Shown here one piece after another: positions 43,421 to 53,200 of a DNA stretch of 64,000 bases (its first letter is position 1; each line of letters starts with the position of its first letter). Both the position numbers and the translations under genes were made by a program. The stretch comes from CAWFGW01 sp963849955 (GTDB lineage: Bacteria > Bacteroidota > Bacteroidia > Cytophagales > JAAEPT01), in the NCBI GenBank assembly GCA_963849955.1, contig CAWKJU010000010.1, positions 62,001 through 126,000 on the forward strand, read 5' to 3'. Below the pieces are notes generated by a model. That model worked only from the letters and a program-made list of their open reading frames with translations. It was not told the origin of the DNA and did not search any database.

Positions 43421-44655
43421 TAGTGGCTAAATTTTCGTTGCAAATGTTTGTCATAACATTGGATGAGGGCACTGGAAAGCAAATCACCGACTATAACATA
43501 TCCTTCTCTGTTGAAATGTATTTTATCCGTTTTGGCAATGTCTTCATATACCCATGAGTCAATACTTTTATATCCTCCCATTACGGTAAACATATCCCAT
43601 ACACCTGCATTAAGCTCTTTGGACAACTCTTCCATAGCTTGTTTTACTTTAAAGGCATTTTTATTTGCATACCGCTTTTTAAAATAACTGTCGTTGTTGG
43701 TGGTAAAAAGAACTGCACAGTCGGGAGACACACTTCTAATTCGCTTGATTAGTTCACGGTAATTCGCTTTATATTCTTCTGGGTTAAAGCTGGGGTAATA
43801 AGCATCGTTTATACCGATTGAGAAGATTACTAAATCAGGCTTGCAGGCATTGAGGTGTTTCGCCAATAGATCACACCGCAAATAGGCAGGCACATCGGCA
43901 CCATTATTTCCTATCGCGTTATAATAAATGCCCGGTTGTTCAGTCTCTAATTTAAAACCATAACAGGTAAAGTGGGTTTGGTTTTCAGATGTTTTGTCTA
44001 ATTGGAGATAGAGTGTATCCATTTTTTTAGAAAAGTTGACTTCAGAATAGCCAAATTCAGGAAAATGTGTGACAGTCGCATTACTGTCATTTTTAAAACT
44101 AAAATCGAATTCACTATTGTCAAAAGAATGAAAAACAGTGGCTTTGGTAAAACTATAATCCAAACCTCTGTGCGGGTTGTCATTCAAACGAATCCATGCA
44201 TTAGGATCTGTTGTTCGTACAGAAATCCCCATTAATCCTAAAAGGCAACCTTTACTTCGCTCAACATTTCGACAGCCTACCCAATATCCACTGTATCGGG
44301 TACTGTAATCAGCAGGGTTGGTAGTTCTTGCTGCACGGTACGGAAAAACAAGGCCACGACCGGCAATAATATTCGGGTAAAGTGATTGTAAGTTTTTACG
44401 TACGGTTCCCGACCAAATACCAGCCTGAATATGAGAGCCCCCGATATGCATTATGTTAACCTGACCTTTACCTTCAAAAATAGCATCATCAAGTTTATTA
44501 AACACACCTTCAAATGCCATGCTGTCACCTTTGAAAACAATGCTATTACTGTCATAATTGATGAAATCATGATAGGGATATTGATGGAAAAACTGGGCGT
44601 CACTTGAATGAAACGCTGTCAAAAGTAATACTATGTATATAATGTTTATTCTCAT
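43420..44655 (-). CDS. SGNH/GDSL-type periplasmic acyl transferase or esterase (SGNH-1)
   Basis: 411 residues. Signal peptide about 1-20 (ending SSDAQ). Block I reads HIGGSHIQAG, with the catalytic Ser S74; the usual GDS is GGS here. Block III is GIND (IFSIGINDAYYP), and the C-terminal Asp-x-x-His is DKIH (D377, H380). Members next to MBOAT genes finish the O-acetyl transfer to the polymer. It overlaps the MBOAT gene by one base and is separated from SGNH-2 by 211 bases. Confidence 0.88.
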   Translation of the reverse strand: MRINIIYIVLLLTAFHSSDAQFFHQYPYHDFINYDSNSIVFKGDSMAFEGVFNKLDDAIFEGKGQVNIMHIGGSHIQAGIWSGTVRKNLQSLYPNIIAGRGLVFPYRAARTTNPADYSTRYSGYWVGCRNVERSKGCLLGLMGISVRTTDPNAWIRLNDNPHRGLDYSFTKATVFHSFDNSEFDFSFKNDSNATVTHFPEFGYSEVNFSKKMDTLYLQLDKTSENQTHFTCYGFKLETEQPGIYYNAIGNNGADVPAYLRCDLLAKHLNACKPDLVIFSIGINDAYYPSFNPEEYKANYRELIKRIRSVSPDCAVLFTTNNDSYFKKRYANKNAFKVKQAMEELSKELNAGVWDMFTVMGGYKSIDSWVYEDIAKTDKIHFNREGYVIVGDLLSSALIQCYDKHLQRKFSH

Positions 44656-44866
44656 TGTTAGTCTTTAGTCATTAGTAAAGAGTAGCTAGTATTTAGTTCT
44701 ATGTTCTCAGATTTTTTTAAAGCGATAAGCTGTTGACAGTTAGATTTTAGCTTAAATTAAGGCTCTCTACTCAATACTCATTTAGTATAAATTCAGTCAT
44801 AATACTTTATACTTTCATCTTAGTACTTTATACCTTTCCATCCTTCTACCTTCTACTTTCATCTTT
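44656..44866. repeat. Low-complexity degenerate repeats between the two SGNH genes
   Basis: This 211-base gap is filled with degenerate copies of phrases such as TACTTTATAC, TACTTTCATCTT and TACTCAATACTC. The last occurs at 44768-44779 and again at 44875-44886, inside the 3' end of the SGNH-2 coding region. No gene is seen. The repeat may have arisen by slippage. Confidence 0.6.
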
Positions 44867-46360
44867 CTACTTAGTACTCAATACTCCATTCTCCCATTCC
44901 TGGAAGTCTTTAATCAGCGCGTTAAAGAACCATTGTCCCGTTTTTCGAGCACCTCGGTTGGTAAAGTGTACATGATCTTTTATGGCTAAAGGTTGTTCTG
45001 CGTCTACCCATGCTTTCATCGCACCATTTCCACCCATAGCTTCATACAAATCCCAATACACCACACCGGCATTCAATGCAGCTTCTTTTAATTCATCCCG
45101 TACCTTAGTCAGCTTTGGATAAGTGATCCACTCGGTGCCTTCCAATAAACTCATGTCCGATGGTCCAATGACAATGAAGGAGGCGTTAGGTAATAAATTT
45201 TTTAAATAGTTAATATTTTGCTCAAAACGGTGTGCGTAATTTTCAATTCCTTTATCGGTTTTGGCAAAAGGCAACACATTACCTCCAAATTGAAGAATAA
45301 CTAATCGAATATCAAATTGCGCATAAGTCGATGAAAGTGGTTCCCTCACTAGACGTCTAAAGTCTGTACCTGAATTTCCGCGCATGGCAATGTTGCTTAC
45401 TTCTACGCCTGAAGTGCCGTCCAGTGAAACACCATAAATATCAGGACTGTCATATCCTTTAAATTTCAGTCGAATATTTTTGACTTCATGATTAAAGCGA
45501 TACCTAAACACTTTCGTAGTAGAAGTTGGTCGCAATGTATCTGATTTAATTAATGAGTCACCTTCAAACAATTGAATACGAACAGGTCGGGTATTTTGTC
45601 CATAAAATAGTCTGAAATCACGGAAAGATTTAGTGTTTTCATAAGCTTTACTAGCACTTTTATAAGTGATCCAGGCTTCATGTTCTAACGTGTCATTTGG
45701 AATGCTATCGTTAGGATAGGGGCAAAAACGTCCAAAGATAGCCATTGCACCATATCGTTTATGCGTTATAGAGGAATCGCGCAGACCATAAAAATGCGCT
45801 TTCCGCCAATTGTCTGAGTGTTTAATGGAGTATGATTTCGGAAAAACCAAAGGAACAGAAGGTAACCATCCTGGACCTGAGCCTCCAAAACGACTTTGCA
45901 TTTTGTGTCTGATGTACGCAGTCATGCGATCCCCTTCTATCTGGCTATCGCCATAGTGTAGAATGTGAATTGGTCGTGAAGCATTCTTTGCACCATCCAA
46001 TGTTTCAAAAAAAGGATATAGGATTGATTTATCTCCCTCAGGGTAATGAAATTGTAACTGCCAGGCACGAATAGAATCTTTCACGGCAATGGCGCGCGTA
46101 GAGTCTATCTTGCGTTGTTCCTCTGGGGTGAGCTTTTCTTCCTCTTGATCTTCTAAATCTTCAATATCCTCAGCAATAATAGCAGCTAATGTTTTCTTTT
46201 TTTTAATGTTCTCTTTTGCTAAAAAAGTGTTTTTAAAGGTAGGGAATTCAAAGCGAACCCCATCCCATAATTGGAGACCGTTTTTAGGTTGAAGAAACTG
46301 CACACTCAACCCTAGTAGAGCGACTAGTAACCCAAAGAATACGATGTGATAAAGACGCAC
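44867..46360 (-). CDS. SGNH/GDSL-type protein with membrane anchor (SGNH-2)
   Basis: 497 residues from a GTG start that overlaps the upstream stop by one base (TAGTG). One N-terminal membrane helix (about 5-22), then an E/K-rich charged linker (about 50-100), then the SGNH domain: block I HYGDSQIEGD with S139, NSGTDF, LQFGGN and the C-terminal DHVHF (D462, H465). Probably a periplasmic acyl transferase or esterase acting with the MBOAT protein. The last codons lie inside a simple repeat (see 44656-44866). Confidence 0.87.
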   Translation of the reverse strand: MRLYHIVFFGLLVALLGLSVQFLQPKNGLQLWDGVRFEFPTFKNTFLAKENIKKKKTLAAIIAEDIEDLEDQEEEKLTPEEQRKIDSTRAIAVKDSIRAWQLQFHYPEGDKSILYPFFETLDGAKNASRPIHILHYGDSQIEGDRMTAYIRHKMQSRFGGSGPGWLPSVPLVFPKSYSIKHSDNWRKAHFYGLRDSSITHKRYGAMAIFGRFCPYPNDSIPNDTLEHEAWITYKSASKAYENTKSFRDFRLFYGQNTRPVRIQLFEGDSLIKSDTLRPTSTTKVFRYRFNHEVKNIRLKFKGYDSPDIYGVSLDGTSGVEVSNIAMRGNSGTDFRRLVREPLSSTYAQFDIRLVILQFGGNVLPFAKTDKGIENYAHRFEQNINYLKNLLPNASFIVIGPSDMSLLEGTEWITYPKLTKVRDELKEAALNAGVVYWDLYEAMGGNGAMKAWVDAEQPLAIKDHVHFTNRGARKTGQWFFNALIKDFQEWENGVLSTK

Positions 46361-47733
46361 TATTTTTTAATTTTTAGAACCTGTCCGATGTCAATTCGTT
46401 CACCGATGTTATTCCACTTTTGGATGTCTTCGGGTGAAACACCAGGATGTTTTTGAGCAATTCCCCAGAGAGAGTCACCAGATTTCACGGTGTAGTTGAT
46501 GAAAGTGCCTTCAGAAGTGGTTGTGGTAGAATGTGTAGTTGAAGCTGTATTTGTTTTATAGTTTGAATTCTTAGGGCCGTAAATCACTAATTTTTGACCA
46601 GCATAAATCATATCATTCTTTAACCCATTCCATCCTTTTAATTGGCTTAAGCCTACATGATATTTGGTAGCTATGGCACCTAAATTATCACCTGAACGCA
46701 CCCTGTAGTATGTCTTTTCGGCATTGTTGGGAGGTGCTACATAGCTGCTTTTTACGATGCGGGGTTTTGGATTGTTTTTAATCGAATCTTGGTAAGTATA
46801 TATCGCTTCTTTATTTTTTGTGAAAGCTTTTTCTTGTCCTAAAGGCAATAATAAGTAATAATTTTTGGGAGCAAAATCACTCACAAGGGTTGGGTTTTTA
46901 GCTTTGAGCGTTGGACTCGGTATATCTAATACTTTTGCTACTGCCATTAAGTTTGTTTTTCGATCCAGCAACAAGCGCTCTGAGGCAGTCATTGATTCTG
47001 GTGTGAATTTTTCACGAATTTGATTTTTTGGATGAGAAAGAATAGCTGCTAATTCATTCCAAAGATAAATGTGGTCTCTAGTCGGCTCAGGGAGTCGTTC
47101 ATAGATAAAGTGACTAATAGCTTCTTGATCTTTAAAGCGTATTGTTTGAGTTTGTGCATAAGCATGCTTTACGGATCCCTCGCCATTGAAATAAGCAGAT
47201 AGTGCTTTCGAGGTATCACCAAATTCTACGATAAGATCTTTAATGTAGCGAATAGCTATATCGGTGCTTTTCTTATAGTTAAGACGTTCATCAAAAAGAG
47301 GTGTTTGTGTTAATTGATATTTAACACCTATTACATAAGGAATTTGCCAAAGCCCTGCTCTGCCTGCATAGCCATAGTGGTCTGCTATCATCCCTGACAA
47401 GGTAAAGGGAATCCATTTATAGCTTTGAGGTAGGTTGTTTTTCTTAAGTTGTTCTTCTATATATGGGAAATAATTATTACCTAAAGCATACGAGGCGGAT
47501 ATTCCTTGAGAAACAGTAAAAAGTTCAGGACTTAATAATTTTGATTTTTTAGAGGAAAAAGCATCTTTTAAGGGGTAGTCATTTTTTTTTGACCAGTTAA
47601 TGTCTGGGTATTCGGTTTTTAATGTGATGATGTATGATTTTTTAAAGACTGAATCAATAGATAAGTCTATCGCTTTGCTTGTAGCGAAAATGAAAAAGAG
47701 CGGGAAGAATAAAAGAAAGAGTTTTTTTATCAT
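46360..47733 (-). CDS. SLT-fold protein with two LysM domains, catalytic Glu missing
   Basis: 457 residues. Signal peptide about 1-21. The SLT-like domain (about 85-220) has GRAGLWQIP, DERLNYKKSTDIA and LSAYFNGEGS, all typical of MltD-type lytic transglycosylases. The catalytic glutamate normally followed by Ser is replaced: the segment reads WIPFTLSGM, with L112 at that place. Two LysM domains follow (about 341-387 and 411-456, VRSGDNLGAIA and VKSGDSLWGIA). Probably binds peptidoglycan without cutting it, serving as a scaffold for the operon's O-acylation enzymes (inference). Confidence 0.85.
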   Translation of the reverse strand: MIKKLFLLFFPLFFIFATSKAIDLSIDSVFKKSYIITLKTEYPDINWSKKNDYPLKDAFSSKKSKLLSPELFTVSQGISASYALGNNYFPYIEEQLKKNNLPQSYKWIPFTLSGMIADHYGYAGRAGLWQIPYVIGVKYQLTQTPLFDERLNYKKSTDIAIRYIKDLIVEFGDTSKALSAYFNGEGSVKHAYAQTQTIRFKDQEAISHFIYERLPEPTRDHIYLWNELAAILSHPKNQIREKFTPESMTASERLLLDRKTNLMAVAKVLDIPSPTLKAKNPTLVSDFAPKNYYLLLPLGQEKAFTKNKEAIYTYQDSIKNNPKPRIVKSSYVAPPNNAEKTYYRVRSGDNLGAIATKYHVGLSQLKGWNGLKNDMIYAGQKLVIYGPKNSNYKTNTASTTHSTTTTSEGTFINYTVKSGDSLWGIAQKHPGVSPEDIQKWNNIGERIDIGQVLKIKK

Positions 47734-47767
47734 AACAAGACACTAAAATAAGGATAGTTTTTTAGTT

Positions 47768-48730
47768 CTAATTACAAAAATTATAATTACCAAAGCGACA
47801 TTTTTTTTGAAGTGCTTTATCCACTAATTCGCGTTGCACTTTTCGTTTATTAATGACCGATTCAAAAATAAAATCAACCACGTTGTCGAGTTGACTAATT
47901 AATGAAGTTTTGTTTACACCGTGGTCTGCACCACATTCTGAGTAGAGGAAAAAAGACCCATCAAGATTATCCATTCTTTTTTTGATTGATAGAGCACCAT
48001 GGAGCAGTAAAGCACCAGGCGTGCTTTCTTCACAATAATGGTGGTAAGCAGTAGCGTAAGGAACCCATTGGTCGCAAGTGCCATGCAAAAGAGCTAATGG
48101 GATTATGGTTTTAGTGTTGATTAAATTAGTGTCGGTCATGGCACCAGCATGGCTAATTGCAGCTGCATAACTAAAGTTTTTTGGTAATAAATCTTCAATC
48201 AATTGATCTTTTCTAAAAAACACGCCTTGAAGTATTGCTTCAGCACCCGCACTGTTACCTGAAACGATTATCAGTGAAGGATCGATATTAAATTCCTTTT
48301 TTCTCTCTAGTAAAAACTGAGTGGCATGATGTAAATCAAGCACCGCATTTTTGAAGGTGTTGATTTTGTCATCAACAGGTAAATCACAATGAAAAGATTT
48401 ACCGTTCAAAGTTAATCGGTAAGAGATAGTCGCCACCACATAACCTCTTTTAGCCCACTCTTTGCAGTATTGAAGTATATCCTCCCTGTTTCTAATACCG
48501 TTTTGAAAACTACCACCATGCATAAATATGAGTAGGGGGCGGGGTGTTTTAATAGCATCATCAAGGGGTTGAATCAAATCAAGTTTTAATTCTTCACCTT
48601 GTACTGTAGCATACACCATTGAGTCTATTTTTAAGGTTTGAAACTGAATAGTTTTGTAGCGCTGTGCGAGTGAAGGGGAAAAAAAGTATAAACAAATGCT
48701 TAATACGGTCAAGGTTTTTTTAAGCTGCAT
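47768..48730 (-). CDS. Exported alpha/beta-hydrolase (carboxylesterase-like)
   Basis: 320 residues. Signal peptide about 1-22 (ending SLAQ). The HGG oxyanion motif is in LLIFMHGGSF, the nucleophile elbow is GNSAG (S160), and the HGTCDQWVPY segment carries the likely catalytic Asp. A histidine near GADHGVNKT fits the triad. Probably a periplasmic esterase; deacetylation of the polymer modified by the neighbouring operon is possible (inference). It is separated by 34 bases from the SLT-LysM gene and may be transcribed with it. Confidence 0.88.
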   Translation of the reverse strand: MQLKKTLTVLSICLYFFSPSLAQRYKTIQFQTLKIDSMVYATVQGEELKLDLIQPLDDAIKTPRPLLIFMHGGSFQNGIRNREDILQYCKEWAKRGYVVATISYRLTLNGKSFHCDLPVDDKINTFKNAVLDLHHATQFLLERKKEFNIDPSLIIVSGNSAGAEAILQGVFFRKDQLIEDLLPKNFSYAAAISHAGAMTDTNLINTKTIIPLALLHGTCDQWVPYATAYHHYCEESTPGALLLHGALSIKKRMDNLDGSFFLYSECGADHGVNKTSLISQLDNVVDFIFESVINKRKVQRELVDKALQKKCRFGNYNFCN

Positions 48731-48803
48731 ATTTCATCTTCAAGATTTAAATCTTCAACTTAGTCAAAGTAGAAGAAAAAATGTAACTTCCATCATAGAA
48801 TAT

Positions 48804-49337
48804 ATGAACATGAGAAGCATAGTATGGGTTACTGGTTTACTTTCAATAATGGCCTGTTCTTCGGTTGACACCTCAGACCATGCCATAGAATCAGTTGATA
48901 ATATGCCATTATTTCGAAAGGCATTATCAGAGTATACTCCTTTTTTTCAAAAGGTTATTGGAAAAGACACAGGTGATTTTCGAGGAGTTATGAGAGGAAT
49001 GTCTATGGCTCAAGTTAGGGCAATAGAAGAGGCTCACCATGAGGAAACTGACTCATTAACAGTAAGGTATGATTTTGAGGATGGTATTGATAAAAATGTT
49101 GAAATAGAATATGTTTTTACAAAGGATTCGTTATTGCTGCAAATGGATATGACTATTTATTTTGCTAAAGTAAGTGCTAGAGATACAGTTTTTGAGGATT
49201 TGAGAAAATATTATTCTGAACGAGAAAAAATAGTAGGAGTAGCATCAAATTTTTATTGGGAAGGACATCAATCCAAAGTAATAGTAGAAAAAGGAGGCAT
49301 CCCCGACTTCCCAGAGATTGCCATCCGTTTCGATTAA
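48804..49337 (+). CDS. Small lipoprotein of unknown function
   Basis: 177 residues from the ATG at 48804; a longer frame from 48696 would overlap the esterase gene and put 36 extra residues before the signal. The signal has LLSIMACSS with C18 as the likely lipidated residue. The mature chain is a mixed alpha/beta fold with no motif I recognise; the RYDFEDGIDKNVEIEYVF part looks like a single small domain. It is transcribed toward the gene at 49340 and divergent from the esterase. Confidence 0.65.
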   Translation: MNMRSIVWVTGLLSIMACSSVDTSDHAIESVDNMPLFRKALSEYTPFFQKVIGKDTGDFRGVMRGMSMAQVRAIEEAHHEETDSLTVRYDFEDGIDKNVEIEYVFTKDSLLLQMDMTIYFAKVSARDTVFEDLRKYYSEREKIVGVASNFYWEGHQSKVIVEKGGIPDFPEIAIRFD

Positions 49338-49339
49338 TA

Positions 49340-49942
49340 TTAATTATTCATATGCTCCACTACCCAATCAATGGTAGCACTCATGTGGGGGTAATCCTTT
49401 TTTGTTTTACGGTCATAGAAAAAATACTCAATGTAGGCATCTCCATGACCGCTCCGTGGATTGAGGTGGTTGATTTTTAAAATCTTTTTCAACACATATC
49501 GATGACCATCTGTTGGGTAGTTAGAAATGTTCGCTGTCTTAACAGCTATTGCAGAGCCATCATAATTATCTATGATATAGTTGGATTCCGTTTCTTGAGT
49601 ATCTAAAAAATCAGGTATCTCTGGTCTAAATCGTGCACGCATGGTGTCTACATGAACGCTATCATAATATACTTTTTGAGCCCGTTTAAAATCTGCACGG
49701 TGTTGTTTGATGCTTAAATTTTCAATAATCAATGTATCCTCTTTTAAGTCAGCAGGGATAAAAATATGTTTTACCTCATTCCATTTAGCCGTTTCGAGGT
49801 TCAGTTTTTCCCAGGCTGAAATTTCAGTGGAGTCTTTATTTGCCTGTTCATGCCAATACTTTTCCCAAAAAGGAACTTTTTCTTGACCAAACGTAATTAA
49901 GGCTGTGGAAATAAATAAGCTTATAGTTATAAATGCTTTCAT
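49340..49942 (-). CDS. Exported hypothetical protein
   Basis: 200 residues. Signal peptide about 1-19 (ending TFGQ). The mature region is rich in W, Y and charged residues, with HVDTMRARFRPEIPDF in the middle and YFFYDRKTKKDYPHMSATIDW near the end. I do not recognise a family. It converges with the small lipoprotein (2-base gap). Confidence 0.65.
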   Translation of the reverse strand: MKAFITISLFISTALITFGQEKVPFWEKYWHEQANKDSTEISAWEKLNLETAKWNEVKHIFIPADLKEDTLIIENLSIKQHRADFKRAQKVYYDSVHVDTMRARFRPEIPDFLDTQETESNYIIDNYDGSAIAVKTANISNYPTDGHRYVLKKILKINHLNPRSGHGDAYIEYFFYDRKTKKDYPHMSATIDWVVEHMNN

Positions 49943-50088
49943 AGAGTATGTTTGATAACATTATAATTAATTATAATGTGAGAAGTGGCAATTAAATTAA
50001 ACCACTTAATTTATTGGTTTTACAATAACTAAACAATATTCATAGGGTAAAAGTTAATAAAAGTATCATTGATTTATTATCTAAAGTG

Positions 50089-50106
50089 TTTTTTTACGTA
50101 AAAAAA
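50089..50106. promoter_or_regulatory. 18-bp perfect palindrome (possible regulator site)
   Basis: Seven T, then ACGT, then seven A. It is perfectly self-complementary and about 180 bases before the giant gene, but A/T runs make chance possible. Confidence 0.3.
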
Positions 50107-50216
50107 GTCACTCAAAGAAAAGTACGTTAACCTACACAAAATATTATTGTATTTGTTCGCTAATTTAATCATTGCTTACGCGAACCATCAGTAATTAAAT
50201 AAATGTGAGAATAAAG

Positions 50217-50224
50217 TATATTTG
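50217..50224 (+). promoter_or_regulatory. Candidate -7 promoter element for the first giant gene
   Basis: TATATTTG matches TAnnTTTG and lies 62 bases before the start codon. A -33 TTG at the proper distance is not seen. Confidence 0.4.
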
Positions 50225-50285
50225 CGGTTACTAAAGCTTTTTTATTCCTATATAAGTGTGAAGAATAGTTGTTAAATTTATTAAG

Positions 50286-53200
50286 ATGAAGTTGAGAAGT
50301 CTGGTTTTATTTCTAGTGTTAGTGTTAGGTGGTTATTTTGCTAATGCTCAATGTGGGAATGAAGTTGTTTTAGCTAAGGATTGGTGTGATAACCAATATG
50401 CTGAATGGAAAATTACAAATCCAGAACCCAATACAAAATACCACTGGTATGAACAAGTTTACTCAGGTGGTATTATAGTCGATACGATTGACAGGGGCTA
50501 TGGTTTTAACGATCCAGACGGAATTACCTTTACTTCCCCTTTTAGATATCAAGATAGTAGTCCAGCTTCTAATGATCGATTTTTTTGGTATCAAAAAGAA
50601 GCAAATAAGGTTCAAGGGATGGCAGAGCCAACGACATCAATTGGAAACCAAGGTGTTAATTCTGGTTATATTGTAAATTTCAATGCGGATCAACAATTTT
50701 TGCTTGAAGAAGTAACTATCCCGATACATTCATATTATGTTGATCCTAATAGTACATTTTATGTTCAAATAAGAATAGGGACAGATTTTTCTGATATATT
50801 TTACTTTAAGAATACAGACTTAACAGTTCAAGGAAATGTTTATTACCTCACTGTTCCTGTTGGAATAGATGTTGCAATTGGTAATAATCAGGAGTTAGAG
50901 GTTATTACAAACCCTGCGGCTCCACAGGCAGGCACGACCCAAATAGCCAATCTTGCGTGGTTTAGTACAGGTCAATATAATTATACAGCTCGAGAATCAG
51001 AAGGCTTTGATATTACTGGATCAGCATCAAGTTCAGGCAATAGAGCGATGGTTTTTGATTGGAAGATGACAGCATATTGCGATTTTGTGGTAACTCCCCC
51101 AGCGACTTTAACTACGGTTGATTGTTGTGTTCCAGTTTTAGGTAATGTTGAAGGTTCAATAACGGAACCTACTATTGTATCATTATCAGAATCCAGTACT
51201 ATTACTCTTACAGCTTTTGAAAGTGCCAGCAATTACTTTCAATGGTATAAAGACGGTGTAGCTATGACAGGTGAAAACGGACAGCAATTAACTGTAAACG
51301 AAGCTGCAGTTTATACTGTAAGAGAAGTTGAGACAAGTGCTGACTTAAATGAATTTAGTTGTTATGCATCAAAAAGCTTCACCATACAAGAACGAGTGCT
51401 TTTTGCAGATTTAGTCTCTCCAAGTCCTCAACCTTCAACGTATTGTGTTGGTGATGAATTAACGCTTGAGGCTACCGGGGACGTTACTTCATTGAACTGG
51501 GTTCAAAGTAGTTTAGTCTCAAATCCATCTTCAAGAATTGTAGATGTTGTAATAACCGATGCCATGGTAGGTCCAGAATTTAGTTTTGAAGTAATAGCAG
51601 ATGTAATTCAGGGTAATTTAATACAAAACGGAGATTTTGAAACAGGAAATATAGGGCCAATTGCAACTTCAAGCATGACTGCAGTAACAGGTATACCAAG
51701 TCCTGCTCAATATCTTATTGGAGATATTGTTCCTGCAGCACAGTCAGATTGGGAAAATATAAATCCAGCTAATCAATGTAAGGGGGATGGAAATTTTTTG
51801 ATTGCAGATGGTTTTGGAGGTGGTTTTTCTGCTGAACCAATTGTTTGGGAATATACACTATCTGGTATTGATCAAAATAAAGACTTTGTGTTTTCTATGG
51901 ATCACACTCAAATTGGATGGGCTGAAGGAAAATTTGCTACACCTCGTCCACTTGGACCAGCAGCAGAATTCACTGTATTGATAAATGGATCACCTTTGAA
52001 AACTTTTACTACACAAGCTGCCGTTGATGGTGTTTGTGATGCATTAGACCCTACTACCTGGCATACAGAAGAAATTAATTGGAATTCTGGTTCTAATACT
52101 ACAGCAAACATTAAAATATTAGCTGCACCTTCAGGTAACAGAGGTGCAGATTTTGCCATTGATAACATCCGTTTTGGTGGACCTGCTTCTCAGTCAGCTA
52201 CTGTGACTGTTGGTCCTATTGAAAACTGTTTTGATGTATTAGTTTCAAGAGAGCTGTGTGATGGAGATTCTGTTAGAATAACTGCTGCAGGGATAAATAC
52301 TGTTACGGGAGATACATTAGGAACTGTAGATCGCTGGGAGGATGATGCAACACCATCTGCAAATATTGTAGGTAAAACAGCTAGTGTATATGTTTCTCCA
52401 ACTCAAAGTACAACATACACAGCATACGTGTCTTTTCCAGGAAGTAGCTTAATCCAAAATGGTGATTACGAACTAGGTGTGAATGGCTTTACATATGGTG
52501 GGGTGAATGGCTATTATGAACAAGGTAATAGTCCGGGTAGTTTTACTGTATTATCAGATGCTACAACAACTGCATGTGGAACTGGTTGTACTCCACAAGG
52601 TGATCATACAACGGGTTCTGGCTCGATGCTTTTTGTAGATCCAACCAATGCTGATGGAAATGTAATTGGCTACACTTTTAATGCAGAATCAGGAAAGGAT
52701 TATATATTTTCACTATGGATAGCTAACGCTGTGGAATATGATCCAACTGTAAATCCTAATATTGTTAACTATAATCCAGCAGAAGCAAATGTTAGTTTTT
52801 TAATTGGAGGACAAGAAATTGCAGCCATACAACTGGAAGAAAATAATGATTGGGTAGAGTTATCGTCAGTATGGACCTCAAATGTTACAGGGTCTGTCAC
52901 CTTAGAAATATTTGCAAAAGGAGACGCTACATTAGTCACAGAGCAGGGAGTGAATGAAGCCGGCCAAACCACTGGAGGAGGAAATGACTTTCTAATCGAT
53001 GACTTTAGATTAACAACTGCACTTGATAATCAACTATCAGAAACAATCACAATCGAACCCTGCTGCACCCCAGCAACAATAACTACCCAGCCAAAAGATT
53101 CAACCGTATGTGAGGGAAATAATGCAACGTTCACCGTAGAAGCAACGGGAACAAGCTTAGCTTATCAATGGCAAGTAAGTACCGATGCTGGATTAAATTG

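Larger units (their letters stand above)
49943..50285. other. Intergenic region upstream of the first giant gene
   Basis: 343 A/T-rich bases between divergent genes. It holds an 18-base perfect palindrome (seven T, ACGT, seven A, at 50089-50106) and a TATATTTG element at 50217-50224 that could be the -7 promoter box of the giant gene. Nothing else recognised. Confidence 0.5.
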
